A stretch of 64,000 nucleotides of DNA from Glycomyces algeriensis (GTDB taxonomy: Bacteria; Actinomycetota; Actinomycetes; Mycobacteriales; Micromonosporaceae): positions 1 to 64,000 of the forward strand of contig NZ_JAPZVR010000003.1 of the NCBI RefSeq assembly GCF_027622855.1. The letters run 5' to 3'. The position numbers were made by a program, and so were the translations under genes. The notes below the pieces were generated by a model. That model saw only the letters and a list, made by a program, of their open reading frames with translations, did no database searches and was not told where the DNA came from. Shown in pieces: positions 7,780 to 17,241 of the stretch (the first letter of the stretch is position 1; each line of letters begins with the position of its first letter).

Positions 7780-8304
7780 TCAGATCGGCGGGGCCTCGCG
7801 GCGGCGGTACTCCCTGCCGCCCAGGGTGCGTTCGAGCAGCAGCTCGTCGACCATGTCGCGGCGCAGCTGGAGCGGGTCATGGTACTCGGCGGCGAGCGTC
7901 TCGGTGACCTCGGCTTCGGTGTAGACGCGGTCGAACGCGAAGCGGCGGCCCGCGATATCGCGCAGGAGCGCGACCCGGGTGCGGCGGTTCACCGGCATGA
8001 CGCTGACCCGGCCGTTCGAGTACAACTGGGCCACTTCGGGACTGACGCCGGGCGGGGCGGCGGGGGCCGCGGCGCGGGCGGCCGCGGCGGCGTCCTTGAA
8101 GGCGTCGGGTGCGGCGCGGACCTTGCCGTCCTCGCGGGTGACGAGTCCGGCCTCGAAGAGGCGGACGAGGGCCTTCTCGGCGCGCGGATGGCGCGCTCTC
8201 AGGTCGGTGACGGTCGTGCCGGAGTCGGTGAGGACGATGTCGGCGAACACGCGCAGGCGTTCGGGGTCGGCCAGGGCTTTGACGATCAGGTGGCTTGGCT
8301 CCAT
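7780..8304 (-). CDS. DUF2087 domain protein with ArsR-like winged helix
   Basis: A 174-aa protein. Residues 1-65 resemble an ArsR-type winged helix (MEPSHLIVKALADPERLRVFADI). Residues about 105-170 match DUF2087 (RRTRVALLRDI, then YTEAEVTETLAAEY and LRRDMVDELLLERTLGGREYRR). Such proteins are thought to be transcription regulators but the domain has no established function. An Ala/Pro-rich linker joins the halves. No clear Shine-Dalgarno precedes ATG 8304. It is 46 bp downstream of a HAD phosphatase on the same strand, so the two may be cotranscribed. Confidence 0.78.
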   Translation of the reverse strand: MEPSHLIVKALADPERLRVFADIVLTDSGTTVTDLRARHPRAEKALVRLFEAGLVTREDGKVRAAPDAFKDAAAAARAAAPAAPPGVSPEVAQLYSNGRVSVMPVNRRTRVALLRDIAGRRFAFDRVYTEAEVTETLAAEYHDPLQLRRDMVDELLLERTLGGREYRRREAPPI

Positions 8305-8350
8305 CGGGACAGACTGGTGCGGACCGCCGCGCCCGTCAACGCGTTATCGG

Positions 8351-9016
8351 TTAGCCGAGGCTGCGCAGGTACGCCAGGTCGATGCCGCGGAGTGAGTCGA
8401 GGCGCTTGACGTCGAGGTCGACCGGGAGCTCGACGTCGCCCGGGACGGCCAGGGTGACCGCGCCGGCGGCCAGCGCGGAGCCGACGCCGGAGACGGAGTC
8501 CTCCACGACGACGCAGCGTTCGATGTCGACGCCGAGTGTCGCGGCGGCGCTGAGGTAGGGCCGGGGGTCGGGCTTGGGCTTCTCGACCTCGTCGCCGCAG
8601 ACGGTGAGGTCGAAGTTCTCGGCGCCGACGTGGCCGATGATGATGTCCGCGAGTTCGCGCGGGGTGGAGGTGACCAGGGCGGTCGGGATGCCGGCGGCGC
8701 GGCATTCGAGGAGGAGTTCGCGGGCGCCGGGCTTCCACTCGACGCCTGCGGCGAAGAGCTCTTTCATGCGGGTGCGCAGCCAGGTCTGGCGGTGGGGGGC
8801 TTCGGTGAGGGGGATGCCGAGGCTGTCGAGGAGCATGACGACCGAGGCGTCCTCGTTGGTGCCGACCATGCGGGCGCGGACCTCGGGGTCGAGGGCGCCG
8901 CCGAGGAGGGCGGCGAGTTCTTCGACGCCGGTGTCCCAGATGATCTCGCTGTCGACGAGTGTGCCGTCCATGTCGAAGAGCACGGCTTGCGGGAACGCTT
9001 TCGCTTGGTCGGTCAC
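8351..9016 (-). CDS. HAD-superfamily phosphatase (subclass I)
   Basis: A 221-aa haloacid-dehalogenase hydrolase. Motif I is LFDMDGTLVDSE with nucleophile and acid/base aspartates. Motif II is the TST of LVTSTPRE. Motif III/IV lie in the KPKPDPRPYL and VVVEDSVSG stretches. The alpha-helical cap between motifs I and II fits beta-phosphoglucomutase/sugar-phosphatase-like members, so a small phosphorylated metabolite is the likely substrate. The start is GTG 9016, preceded at 7 nt by TACTGT (9029-9024), which suggests a leaderless mRNA. Next upstream on the same strand is thymidine kinase. Confidence 0.85.
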   Translation of the reverse strand: MTDQAKAFPQAVLFDMDGTLVDSEIIWDTGVEELAALLGGALDPEVRARMVGTNEDASVVMLLDSLGIPLTEAPHRQTWLRTRMKELFAAGVEWKPGARELLLECRAAGIPTALVTSTPRELADIIIGHVGAENFDLTVCGDEVEKPKPDPRPYLSAAATLGVDIERCVVVEDSVSGVGSALAAGAVTLAVPGDVELPVDLDVKRLDSLRGIDLAYLRSLG

Positions 9017-9187
9017 GGTGTCAACAGTACGGGCGGGGCTGGTGGGCCGGTGCGCGTCGAGGCGGGCCCGCGAGGGGGCTCACACTGCGCGGCGGGGCCA
9101 CGGGGGGCCTGCACGGTGCCGCCGGGTCCCGGGCCGGCCCATGCTGTCCGGCCGGGATGGAGGCGGTGCCGGCGGGCCGCGCCTGCG

Positions 9188-9745
9188 TCAGGCGAGGCCG
9201 GCGCGGTGGTGGCGGCGGCACAGGACGGTGTAGGAGTCCATGTCGCCGACTTCGACGAGGTCGCCGGAGAAGACCATGACGCCGTCGCGGAGGCGGGCGT
9301 TGTGGGTGCCGCGCTCGCCGCACCAGCAGTTGACGCGGACGGGGAGCTCTTCGACGCGGTCGGCGAGCTCGATGAGCCGCTGGGTGGCCGGGAAGAGGCG
9401 GCCGAGGAAGTCGGTCTTGAGGCCGAAGGCGTAGACGTCGAGTTCGAGGCCGTCGACGGCGTCGGCGAGGTGGTTGATCTGCTTGGGCGCTTCGAGGAAC
9501 TGGACCTCGTCGACGATGACGTACGGGGGCCGGGTGGCGGCGAGGTCGTCGTAGATGTCGAAGCCGGGCTTGACCTCGCGGGCTTCGTGGCTGAGGCCGA
9601 TGCGGCTGGAGACGACGCCTTCGCCGCCGCGGTCCATGGAGGTGTAGACGACGCCCTTGCCGCCGAGGGAGTGGTGGTATTGGAGCGCGAGGGTGGACTT
9701 GCCTGCGTCCATGACTCCGAGGTAGGCGACGAGTTCGTGCGACAT
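9188..9745 (-). CDS. tdk: thymidine kinase (type II)
   Basis: A 185-aa TK1-type thymidine kinase of the pyrimidine salvage pathway, phosphorylating thymidine with ATP. The P-loop is GVMDAGKSTL (residues 10-19), Walker B-like DEVQFLE near residue 84. The zinc lasso is built from NCWCGERGTHNARLR and the C-terminal CRRHH, with three Cys and a His. ATG 9745 (MSHELVAYLG) is chosen by homology of the strand preceding the P-loop; the frame stays open to 9826 but without a family match. No strong ribosome site is visible. It lies 90 bp after metH and before a HAD phosphatase. Confidence 0.92.
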   Translation of the reverse strand: MSHELVAYLGVMDAGKSTLALQYHHSLGGKGVVYTSMDRGGEGVVSSRIGLSHEAREVKPGFDIYDDLAATRPPYVIVDEVQFLEAPKQINHLADAVDGLELDVYAFGLKTDFLGRLFPATQRLIELADRVEELPVRVNCWCGERGTHNARLRDGVMVFSGDLVEVGDMDSYTVLCRRHHRAGLA

Positions 9746-9835
9746 GGCTCTATGGTGCCGGGCGGGTGGAGCGGGGGTGAACGCGGCCGCGGGTACGGTG
9801 CCCGGCGCCCTAACGGGACCGGGCACCTACCGGGG

Positions 9836-12800
9836 TCATTTGGCGTTGAAGTAGCTCGCCTCGGGGTGGTGCAGGACGATCGCGTCGGTGGACTGCTCCG
9901 GGTGGAGCTGGTCCCCTTCGGACAGTTCGACGCCGATGCGCTCGGCGCCGAGGAGGTCGACGAGGGTCGCTCGGTCGGCGAGCTCGGGGCAGGCCGGGTA
10001 GCCGAACGAGTAGCGGCAGCCGCGGAAGTCGACGTCGAAGTAGCCCTTGAGGTCGCCGGGGTCGGCGTCGGCGACGGTGCCGCCCGAGGGGAGGACCCAT
10101 TCGCGGCGCATGCGCCGGTGCCAGTACTCGGCGAGCGACTCGGTGAGCTGCACGGTGAGGCCGTGCACCTCGAGGTAGTCGCGGTACGCGTTGGCCTGGA
10201 ACAGCTCGTTGGTGTACTCGGAGACCTTGGAGCCCAAGGTGACCAGCTGCATGCCGAGGACGTCGAGCCGGTCGCCGTCCTTGGCGCGGAAGAAGTCCGC
10301 CAGGCACAGCCGCCGGCCCTGCCGCTGGCGGGGGAAGGTGAAGCGGGTGCGCTCGGAGTGGCCGTTCTCGTCGAGGACGACGAGGGTGTTGCCCTCGGAG
10401 TACGCCGGGAAGTAGGCGTACACGACCTTCGCTTCGAGGACGTTGTCCGTGGCGAGCCGGTCGAGCCAGTAGCGCAGGCGCGGGCGGCCCTCGGTCTCGA
10501 CCAGCTCCTCGTAGGAGGGGCCGTCGCCGCGGGCGGGCTTGAGGCCCCACTGGCCGAGGAAGGTGGCGCGCTCGTCGAGCAGCGCGGCGTACTCGGAGGT
10601 CTGGATGCCCTTGACGACGCGCGAGCCGTAGAACGGCGGGACCGGGATCTCGACGTCGGTGGCGACGTTGGAGCGCACCGACGTGTCGTCCAGGTCCGGG
10701 AGGGTGTCGGCGACCATCGTGGCCTGCTTGGCGCGGCGTTCGCGCCGCAGGGCGATCTTCGCCTCCTTCTCGGCGTCGACGATGGGCACGCCGGTGCGGC
10801 GGGCGGTCATGACCTTGTTCATGAGGTCGAGGCCCTCGAACGCGTCGCGCGCGTAGTGGACCTGGCCGCCTTCGAACATCTCGCGGAGGTCGTCCTCGAC
10901 GTACGCGCGGGTGAGCGCGGCGCCGCCGAGGAGGACCGGCCAGCGCGTGTGCATCGAGCGGGCCATCATCTCGGCGAGGTTGTCCTTCATGATGACCGTC
11001 GATTTGACGAGCAGGCCGCTCATGCCGATGACGTCCGCCGAGTGCTCCTCGGCGGCGTCGAGGATGGCGTTGATGGGCTGCTTGATGCCGAGGTTGACGA
11101 CGGTGTAGCCGTTGTTGGACAGGATGATGTCGACGAGGTTCTTGCCGATGTCGTGCACGTCGCCGCGGACGGTGGCGAGCACGATGGTGCCCTTGTCGGC
11201 GGCGTCGGCCTTGTCCATGTGGGGTTCGAGGTGGGCGACGGCGAACTTCATGGCCTCGGCGGACTGGAGGACGAACGGCAGCTGCATCTGGCCGGAGCCG
11301 AAGCGGTCGCCGACGACCTTCATGCCCTCGAGGAGGTGGTCGTTGATGATGTCGAGGGGCCGCTTGCCGTTGGCGAGGGCCTCGTCGAGGTCGGTGTCGA
11401 GGCCGTTCTTGTCGCCGTCGATGATGCGCTGGGCGAGGCGCTCGTCCAGCGGGAGGGCGGCGAGGGCCTCGGCGCGGGCCTCCTTGGTGCCGGCGAGGCT
11501 GACGCCGTCGAAGATCTCGATGAGCTTCTGCAGCGGGTCGTAGTCCTCGGCGCGGCGGTCGTAGACCATGTCGAGGGCGACCTGCTTCTGCTCCTCGGGG
11601 ATCGAGGCCATCGGCAGGATCTTGGAGGAGTGGACGATCGCGCTGGTCATGCCCGCTTCGACGCATTCGTGGAGGAACACGGAGTTGAGGACCTGGCGGG
11701 CGGCCGGGTTGAGGCCGAACGAGATGTTGGAGACGCCGAGCGTGAAGTTGACGCCCGGGTAGAGGCGGGCGATCTCGCGGATGGCCGCGATCGTCTCGAT
11801 GCCGTCCTTGCGGGTCTCCTCCTGGCCGGTGGAGATGGGGAAGGTGAGGGCGTCGACGAAGATGTCCTCGATCTTCATGCCCCACGTGCCGGTGAGGTCG
11901 TCGATGAGGCGGGCGGCGACGCGGACCTTCCAGTCGCGGTCGCGGGCCTGGCCCTCCTCGTCGATGCACAGCGCGACGACGCCGGCGCCGTGCTCGGCGA
12001 CGAGCGGCATCATCCGCTGGTAGCGGGAGGTGGGGCCGTCGCCGTCCTCGAAGTTCACGGAGTTGACGATGCATTTGCCGCCGAGGGCGTCGAGGCCGGC
12101 TTCGACCACGTTCGGCTCGGTGGAGTCGAGCATGATCGGGAGCGTGGAGGCGGTGGCGAAGCGGGCGGCGAGGACGTTCATGTCCACGGCGCCGTCGCGG
12201 CCGACGTAGTCGACGCAGAGGTCGAGGACGTGGGAGCCGCCGCCGGCCTGCTCGCGGGCGATCTCGACGCAGCGGTCGTAGTCGGCGGCGAGCATGGCGT
12301 CGCGGAAGGCCTTGGAGCCGTTGGCGTTCGTGCGCTCGCCGATGTTGAGGATCGAGGCGTCCTGCAGGTACGGGACGTGGTGGTAGGAGGAGGAGACGCC
12401 CGCTTCGATGACCGGGGTGCGCTCCTTCGGCTTGATCAGGTTCTCGGGGGCGCCGCCGAGGCGCGCGCGGACGGCCCTGATGTGGTCGGGGGTGGTGCCG
12501 CAGCAGCCGCCGACGAGGTTGACGCCGAAGTTCTTGACGAACTCCTCGTGGGCGTCGGCGAGCTCCTCGGGGGTGAGCGGGTAGACCGCGCCGTTCGGGC
12601 CGAGGGTGGGGAGGCCGGCGTTGGGCATGACCGAGATCGGGACCGGCGAGTGGCGGGAGAGGTAGCGGATGTGCTCGCTCATCTCCTCCGGGCCGGTGGC
12701 GCAGTTGAGGCCGATGAGGTCGATGCCGAGGGCGGCGAGGCTGGTCAGGGCCGCGCCGATCTCGCCGCCGACGAGCATGGTGCCGGTGGTCTCGACGGTG

Positions 12801-13375
12801 ACCTGGGCGATGATCGGGACCTCGGTGCCGAGGGCGGCGTTGGCGCGCTTGGCGCCGATGACGGCGGCCTTGGCCTGGAGGAGGTCCTGGGCGGTCTCGA
12901 CGAGGATGGCGTCGGCGCCGCCTTCGATGAGGCCGAGGACGCACTCCTCGTAGTGGTCGCGCAGGACCGCGAACGGGGCGTGGCCGAGGGTGGGCAGGCG
13001 GGTGCCGCCGCCCATGGAGCCGAGGACGAAGCGCGGCCACTCGGGGGTCGCGTACTCGTCGGCCTTCTGGCGGGCCAGGCTCGCGGCGGCGTGGGCGATC
13101 TCGCGGGCGCGGTCGACGATGTCGTACTCGACGAGGCCGCCGTAGTTGGCGTTGAAGCTGTTGGTCTCGACGCAGTCGGCGCCGGCGGCCAGGTAGGCGT
13201 CGTGAATGCCGAGGACGATGTCGGGCCGGGTCAGGCACAGGATGTCGGAGAGGCCCTCGTGGCCGTCGTAATCCTCCATCGTGGGGTCGAAGGTCTGCAG
13301 CATGGTGCCCATGCCGCCGTCGGCGATCACGACGCGGCGGCTCAGGACATCAAGGAAAAGACTGTTCGCAGACAC
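9836..13375 (-). CDS. metH: cobalamin-dependent methionine synthase
   Basis: A 1179-aa four-module enzyme that transfers the methyl of 5-methyltetrahydrofolate through cobalamin to homocysteine. The homocysteine domain carries the zinc cysteines in GLNCATGPEE (about residue 224) and VGGCCGTTPDH (about 290). A pterin-binding barrel follows (HVLDLCVDYVG region). The B12 domain has the axial-His motif DVHDIGKNL near residue 740. The SAM-binding reactivation domain ends the protein (CRYSFGYPACPELADR). GTG 13375 (MSANSLFLDVL) is preceded at 7 nt by TACCCT, consistent with a leaderless transcript; upstream extensions are not family-like. No B12 riboswitch is recognisable in the short leader. Length is normal for actinobacterial MetH. 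Confidence 0.95.
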   Translation of the reverse strand: MSANSLFLDVLSRRVVIADGGMGTMLQTFDPTMEDYDGHEGLSDILCLTRPDIVLGIHDAYLAAGADCVETNSFNANYGGLVEYDIVDRAREIAHAAASLARQKADEYATPEWPRFVLGSMGGGTRLPTLGHAPFAVLRDHYEECVLGLIEGGADAILVETAQDLLQAKAAVIGAKRANAALGTEVPIIAQVTVETTGTMLVGGEIGAALTSLAALGIDLIGLNCATGPEEMSEHIRYLSRHSPVPISVMPNAGLPTLGPNGAVYPLTPEELADAHEEFVKNFGVNLVGGCCGTTPDHIRAVRARLGGAPENLIKPKERTPVIEAGVSSSYHHVPYLQDASILNIGERTNANGSKAFRDAMLAADYDRCVEIAREQAGGGSHVLDLCVDYVGRDGAVDMNVLAARFATASTLPIMLDSTEPNVVEAGLDALGGKCIVNSVNFEDGDGPTSRYQRMMPLVAEHGAGVVALCIDEEGQARDRDWKVRVAARLIDDLTGTWGMKIEDIFVDALTFPISTGQEETRKDGIETIAAIREIARLYPGVNFTLGVSNISFGLNPAARQVLNSVFLHECVEAGMTSAIVHSSKILPMASIPEEQKQVALDMVYDRRAEDYDPLQKLIEIFDGVSLAGTKEARAEALAALPLDERLAQRIIDGDKNGLDTDLDEALANGKRPLDIINDHLLEGMKVVGDRFGSGQMQLPFVLQSAEAMKFAVAHLEPHMDKADAADKGTIVLATVRGDVHDIGKNLVDIILSNNGYTVVNLGIKQPINAILDAAEEHSADVIGMSGLLVKSTVIMKDNLAEMMARSMHTRWPVLLGGAALTRAYVEDDLREMFEGGQVHYARDAFEGLDLMNKVMTARRTGVPIVDAEKEAKIALRRERRAKQATMVADTLPDLDDTSVRSNVATDVEIPVPPFYGSRVVKGIQTSEYAALLDERATFLGQWGLKPARGDGPSYEELVETEGRPRLRYWLDRLATDNVLEAKVVYAYFPAYSEGNTLVVLDENGHSERTRFTFPRQRQGRRLCLADFFRAKDGDRLDVLGMQLVTLGSKVSEYTNELFQANAYRDYLEVHGLTVQLTESLAEYWHRRMRREWVLPSGGTVADADPGDLKGYFDVDFRGCRYSFGYPACPELADRATLVDLLGAERIGVELSEGDQLHPEQSTDAIVLHHPEASYFNAK

Positions 13376-13477
13376 GCGGTCAAGGGTACTTGGGAGTGCC
13401 GCTGTGTGGGAACTCGGTTTCACTGGATGGGCACTGGGTCGGTTGAAGATCACAGTCGGACGAATAGGATGCGCGGT

Positions 13478-13609
13478 ATGGAACTCCTCCTCTTCTTCCC
13501 CTTCCTCCTGATCGCCGCCGGCGCCGTGTACTGGGCCGTGCGGCTGGGGGTGCGCGACGGCATCGCCGACGCCGACGAGCGCCGAGATCACGCTGGCCCT
13601 GAGGACTGA
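13478..13609 (+). CDS. small single-pass membrane protein
   Basis: A 43-aa frame with one hydrophobic helix (residues about 2-22, MELLLFFPFLLIAAGAVYWA) and a charged cytosolic tail rich in Asp and Arg. A promoter TTGAAG-16-TAGGAT (13443-13470) ends exactly 7 nt before the ATG, the same spacing as other leaderless genes in the window, which supports this as a real gene. It is divergent from metH. Function unknown. Confidence 0.6.
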   Translation: MELLLFFPFLLIAAGAVYWAVRLGVRDGIADADERRDHAGPED

Positions 13610-13657
13610 GCCAGGCGTAGCATCGGGTCGTAATGGCCCTCCCCCGAAGGGAACCAG

Positions 13658-14296
13658 ATGGACTCGCTCGACAGTCACCTGTGGACCGAAGTGACCGACC
13701 CCGCCAAGCTCCGCGAGATCGTGGGCGAGGTGATGCCCCAGGCGGCCACCAAGGAGCGCGACAGGCTCCACCAGCGCGACCGCGAATGGCTCGCCGCCTC
13801 CCCCTACTGCGTGGTCGCGACCGCCGACGCGGCAGGCAACTGCGACGCCTCCCCCAAGGGCGACCCGGCCGGCAGCCTCGTGCACGTCCTCGACGACTCG
13901 ACGCTCGCGATCCCCGAGCGCCGCGGCAACCACCGCGTCGACGGCTACCACAACGTGCTCGCGAACCCGCACGTCGGCCTGCTCTCGCTCATCCCCGGCC
14001 GGCGCGAGACGCTCCGCATCAACGGGCGCGCCCGGGTCGTCGCGGACGCGCCGTTCTTCGCGGACATGGTCGTCAAGGGCCACCAGCCGGTCCTGGCGCT
14101 CGTCGTCGAGATCGACACCATCTACTTCCACTGCGGCAAGGCCTCCATGCGGTCGGGCATCTGGAAGCCCGAGACCTGGACCTCGGACACGCTGCCCCGC
14201 CACGCGCAGCTGGTCAAGGAGACCCAGGTCGTCGACGCGACCCTGGAGCAGCTCGTGGACAAGTACGGCCCGAAGTACGAAGCGGAGCTGTACTAG
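13658..14296 (+). CDS. FMN-dependent PPOX-type flavoprotein (MSMEG_1061-like)
   Basis: A 212-aa split-barrel flavoprotein of the pyridoxamine-phosphate-oxidase fold. Hallmarks are the first strand SPYCVVATADAAGNCDASPKGD, the FMN-phosphate-binding region IPERRGNHRVDGYHNVLANP and the strand TLRINGRARVV. The C-terminal AQLVKETQVVDATLEQLVDKYG matches the MSMEG_1061 subfamily found across actinomycetes. The natural reaction is not established; relatives reduce F420- or flavin-linked small molecules. ATG 13658 follows AGGGA at 6-7 nt. It is followed by a hairpin at 14307-14335. Confidence 0.85.
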   Translation: MDSLDSHLWTEVTDPAKLREIVGEVMPQAATKERDRLHQRDREWLAASPYCVVATADAAGNCDASPKGDPAGSLVHVLDDSTLAIPERRGNHRVDGYHNVLANPHVGLLSLIPGRRETLRINGRARVVADAPFFADMVVKGHQPVLALVVEIDTIYFHCGKASMRSGIWKPETWTSDTLPRHAQLVKETQVVDATLEQLVDKYGPKYEAELY

Positions 14297-14306
14297 CGGC
14301 CCCTTA

Positions 14307-14335
14307 CCCGCCGATCCGGACACGGCGGGCTCTTT
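14307..14335 (+). terminator. rho-independent terminator
   Basis: A 7-bp stem CCCGCCG/CGGCGGG with a 9-nt loop is followed by CTCTTT, just after the PPOX gene. Confidence 0.65.
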
Positions 14336-14420
14336 CACCGAATCGTGCAAGCCCCGAATTTTGTTCCCTAATCTGAGATCGCGGTAATCGCAGCTCAGAC
14401 CCGGGAAGGCAGGGGCGCGG

Positions 14421-16415
14421 ATGGCGGCGACAGTGAAGTACGCGGCGGCCGCGCTGGCCGCGTTCTGGCTCGTCCTCTCCGGCAGCGCCGCCTTCGCCGT
14501 GCCGCCGATCGATCTGGATTCCGGCGCGGTCACCGACCAGGTCGGCGCGGTCGGCGACCGCGGCCCAGAGGTGGACGCGGCGATCGACCGGCTCCGCGCC
14601 GACGCCGCGATCGGCCTCTACGTGGCCTATGTGGACTCGTTCTCGGGCAATGCGCCGCAGGAGTGGGCGAACGAGACCGCCGTGCGGAGCGGCCTGGGCA
14701 CCAACGACATCCTGCTCGCGATCGCCACCGGCGACCGCCGCTACTCGTGGTCGGTCGAGGCCGGGTTCCCGCTCTCGGACGAGCAGCTGAACGAGGTCGC
14801 CGCATCGGCGATCGAACCCGAACTCGCCGAGGACGACTGGGCCGGCGCGGCGATCGCCGCCGCCGACGGCTACCGGGAGCAGGCCGACGGCGGAGCGGGC
14901 GGCAGCGGCGCGGGCTGGCTCGTGCTCCTCCTGGTCCTCATCGTGATCGCGATCGTCGCCTTCCTCATCTGGCGCAAGCGCCGCGGCAAGCGCGGCACGC
15001 CGACCGGCAAGCAGATCCAGCGCATGTCGACGCAGGACCTCGACCGCGAGGCGAGCCGGCTCCTCGTGGAGGGCGACGACGCGGTCCGCACCAGCGACCA
15101 GGACCTCGGATTCGCCGTCGCCGAGTTCGGGCAGGAGAGCACCGCCCGGTTCTCCGCCGCCCTCGACACCGCCAAGAGCGAACTCGCCGAGGCCTTCCGG
15201 CTGCGCCAGACCCTCGACGACGACGTGCCCGAGACCGAGGAGCAGCGCCGCGCGCTGCTGAGCGAGATCGTCGACCGGCTCACCAAGGCCGACGCGGAGC
15301 TCGACGGGGCCGCCGCCGAGTTCGAGGAGCTGCGCGACCTCGGCCGCCGCGCACCCGAGGCCATCGAGAAGCTCACCGCCGATGCGAAAGCGCTCGCCGG
15401 GCGCACCGGCCCCGCGAGGGAGGCGCTGGCGGCACTCGCGGCGGCCTACCCCGCCTCGGCCTACGACACCGTCGCCGCGAACGCCGACGACGCCGAGGAC
15501 CGGCTGGCGTTCGCCGACCGGAGCCTCACCGAGGCCCGCGACGCGCTCGCGAAGAACGAGAGCGGCCGGGCCGCGGGTGGCGTGCGCGCCGCCGAAGGCG
15601 GTCTCGCCCAGGCGAAGCAACTGCTCGACGCGGTGACCGGACGTCAGGCCGAACTCGCCGGGGCCGCCCAAGGGCTGCCCGGGCTGCTCGCCTCGCTCCA
15701 GCAGGACATCGGCGAGGCCGAGCGCAAGGCCGACGGCTCCCCCGGCGGGGAGCGGCTGCGTCGCGCCGCCGCCGACGCGCGGGCCGTCACCGCCGCCATC
15801 GACGCGGCCAAGGCCGCCGGGCCCCTCGACCCGCTCGAGAGCACCCGCCGCCTCGAGCAGGCCCAGGCCGCCGTCGGCGGGGAGCTGCAGGCCGTGCGCG
15901 ACGAGCAGGAGCAGCGCGAGAGCGCGAAAGCCCAACTGGCGCATACGATCGCGAACGCCTCGGCCACGGCCGCCGCGGTGGAGGACTACATCAACACCAA
16001 CCGCGGCGGCGTCGGCACCGAGGCACGCACCCGTCTGAACGAGGCGAACCAGCAGCTCGACGCCGCCCGCGCGCTCGCCCCCTCCGATCCGGTGCAGGCC
16101 CTGGCGGGGGCGCAGCGGGCCGACCAGCTCGCCGCGGCCGCCTCGCGGCTCGCCCAGCAGGACGTGAGCGCCTACCGAAGCCCGTCGGGGCCGGGCGGCG
16201 GCATGGGCGGCGGCTTGGGCGGTGGCGGGGGCGGCAACGCGGGCGCGATGCTCGGCGGCATCCTCCTCGGCGGGCTCCTGGGCGGCTCCGGAGGCGGCCG
16301 CGGCGGCGGGTTCGGCGGCGGGTTCGGCGCGCCGAGCTCCTCACGGCGCCGCGGGCCCTCGCCGGGATCCTTCGGCGGCGCGGGCACCCGCAGGGGCGGC
16401 GGTGGCCGATTCTGA
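14421..16415 (+). CDS. TPM-domain membrane protein with long coiled coil
   Basis: A 664-aa envelope protein. Residues 1-30 are a signal peptide (AAAALAAFWLVLSGSAAFA). Residues about 35-155 are a TPM domain (seen in photosystem-assembly TLP18.3-type acid-phosphatase-like proteins), expected outside the membrane. A single membrane helix follows at about 165-185 (GWLVLLLVLIVIAIVAFLIW). Residues about 195-560 are Ala/Glu/Arg-rich coiled coil in the cytosol, and the C-terminal 75 residues are Gly-rich. ATG 14421 follows GGAAGGCAGGGG. PspA starts 52 bp downstream on the same strand, a pairing often seen in actinobacteria that suggests a joint role in membrane stress. Confidence 0.85.
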   Translation: MAATVKYAAAALAAFWLVLSGSAAFAVPPIDLDSGAVTDQVGAVGDRGPEVDAAIDRLRADAAIGLYVAYVDSFSGNAPQEWANETAVRSGLGTNDILLAIATGDRRYSWSVEAGFPLSDEQLNEVAASAIEPELAEDDWAGAAIAAADGYREQADGGAGGSGAGWLVLLLVLIVIAIVAFLIWRKRRGKRGTPTGKQIQRMSTQDLDREASRLLVEGDDAVRTSDQDLGFAVAEFGQESTARFSAALDTAKSELAEAFRLRQTLDDDVPETEEQRRALLSEIVDRLTKADAELDGAAAEFEELRDLGRRAPEAIEKLTADAKALAGRTGPAREALAALAAAYPASAYDTVAANADDAEDRLAFADRSLTEARDALAKNESGRAAGGVRAAEGGLAQAKQLLDAVTGRQAELAGAAQGLPGLLASLQQDIGEAERKADGSPGGERLRRAAADARAVTAAIDAAKAAGPLDPLESTRRLEQAQAAVGGELQAVRDEQEQRESAKAQLAHTIANASATAAAVEDYINTNRGGVGTEARTRLNEANQQLDAARALAPSDPVQALAGAQRADQLAAAASRLAQQDVSAYRSPSGPGGGMGGGLGGGGGGNAGAMLGGILLGGLLGGSGGGRGGGFGGGFGAPSSSRRRGPSPGSFGGAGTRRGGGGRF

Positions 16416-16467
16416 CGACCGCGAGCACAGCGACCACTGACAACCGATCCGAAAGGTGTGGGGACCA

Positions 16468-17184
16468 ATGACCAAGAAGCAGTCGATCTTCGGCCGCATC
16501 GGCCAGCTGCTGAAAGCGAACATCAACGACGCCATCGACTCCGCGGAGGACCCGGAGAAGATGCTCGCCCAGATGGAGCGCGACTACAAGAACAGCATCG
16601 CCGACGCCGAGAGCTCCATCGCCGAGACCATCGGCAACCTCCGGATGATGGAGGAGGACGCCGCCGCCGACAAGGAGGCGGCCCAGGAGTGGGAGAACAA
16701 GGCCCGCAACGCCAGCCGCAAGGCCGACGAGCTGCGGGCGGCGGGCAACACCGCCGAGGCCGACAAGTTCGACAACCTCGTCAAGGTGGCCCTGGGCAAG
16801 CAGCTCCAGGCGGAGAAGGAGATCAAGGCCTCCGCGCCGACCATCCAGAGCCAGCAGGAGGTCGTCGACAAGCTCAAGAGCGCGCTCAACCAGATGAAGA
16901 CCAAACTCACCGAGCTGCAGTCCAAGCGCAGCAGCCTGGCCGCGCGCGCGAAGACCGCGCAGGCGCAGAAGCAGGTGAACGAGGCGATCGGCAGCGTCGA
17001 CATCATGGACCCGCTCAGCGAGGTCAACCGCTTCGAGGAGAAGGTGCGCCGCGAGGAGGCCAAGGTCCGGGGCCAGTCCGAGCTCGCGATGTCCTCGCTG
17101 GACCAGCAGTTCGAGAGCCTCGACGGACTCGCCGACGACGCCGAGATCGAGGCGCGCATGGCCGCGCTCAAGAGCGGCGGTTGA
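16468..17184 (+). CDS. pspA: PspA/IM30 (Vipp1) family membrane-stress protein
   Basis: A 238-aa PspA/IM30 protein, an ESCRT-III-like coiled-coil scaffold that assembles on damaged membranes. The N-terminal amphipathic helix (SIFGRIGQLLKANINDAID) and the EDPEKMLAQMERDY stretch are diagnostic; the rest is continuous heptad-rich helix (residues 25-215). The in-frame GTG at 16456 is unlikely; ATG 16468 (MTKKQSIF) follows AAAGGTGTGGGG. It is probably cotranscribed with the TPM-domain gene, whose own coiled coil could contact it. A perfect hairpin terminator follows. Confidence 0.93.
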   Translation: MTKKQSIFGRIGQLLKANINDAIDSAEDPEKMLAQMERDYKNSIADAESSIAETIGNLRMMEEDAAADKEAAQEWENKARNASRKADELRAAGNTAEADKFDNLVKVALGKQLQAEKEIKASAPTIQSQQEVVDKLKSALNQMKTKLTELQSKRSSLAARAKTAQAQKQVNEAIGSVDIMDPLSEVNRFEEKVRREEAKVRGQSELAMSSLDQQFESLDGLADDAEIEARMAALKSGG

Positions 17185-17203
17185 ACCGCGGGACGAGGTG
17201 CGA

Positions 17204-17228
17204 GCGGCCGGGCGGGGCGCCCGGCCGC
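17204..17228. terminator. bidirectional terminator
   Basis: A perfect 11-bp stem GCGGCCGGGCG with a 3-nt GGG loop between convergent pspA and phhA. Confidence 0.78.
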
Positions 17229-17241
17229 TTCGCTGTGCCGG

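Noticed and set aside
13376-13477. A cobalamin riboswitch before metH
   Set aside because: The region is only about 100 nt, shows no B12-box-like sequence, and the -10 lies 7 nt before the start codon, leaving no leader RNA.
8630-13609. A 1659-codon open frame on the plus strand across metH and its neighbours
   Set aside because: It is antisense to metH, tdk and the HAD gene, consists of repetitive Gly/Ala/Val/Asp sequence and matches no family. Long antisense frames are expected at this GC content. Only its last 43 codons, from ATG 13478, look like a separate small gene.
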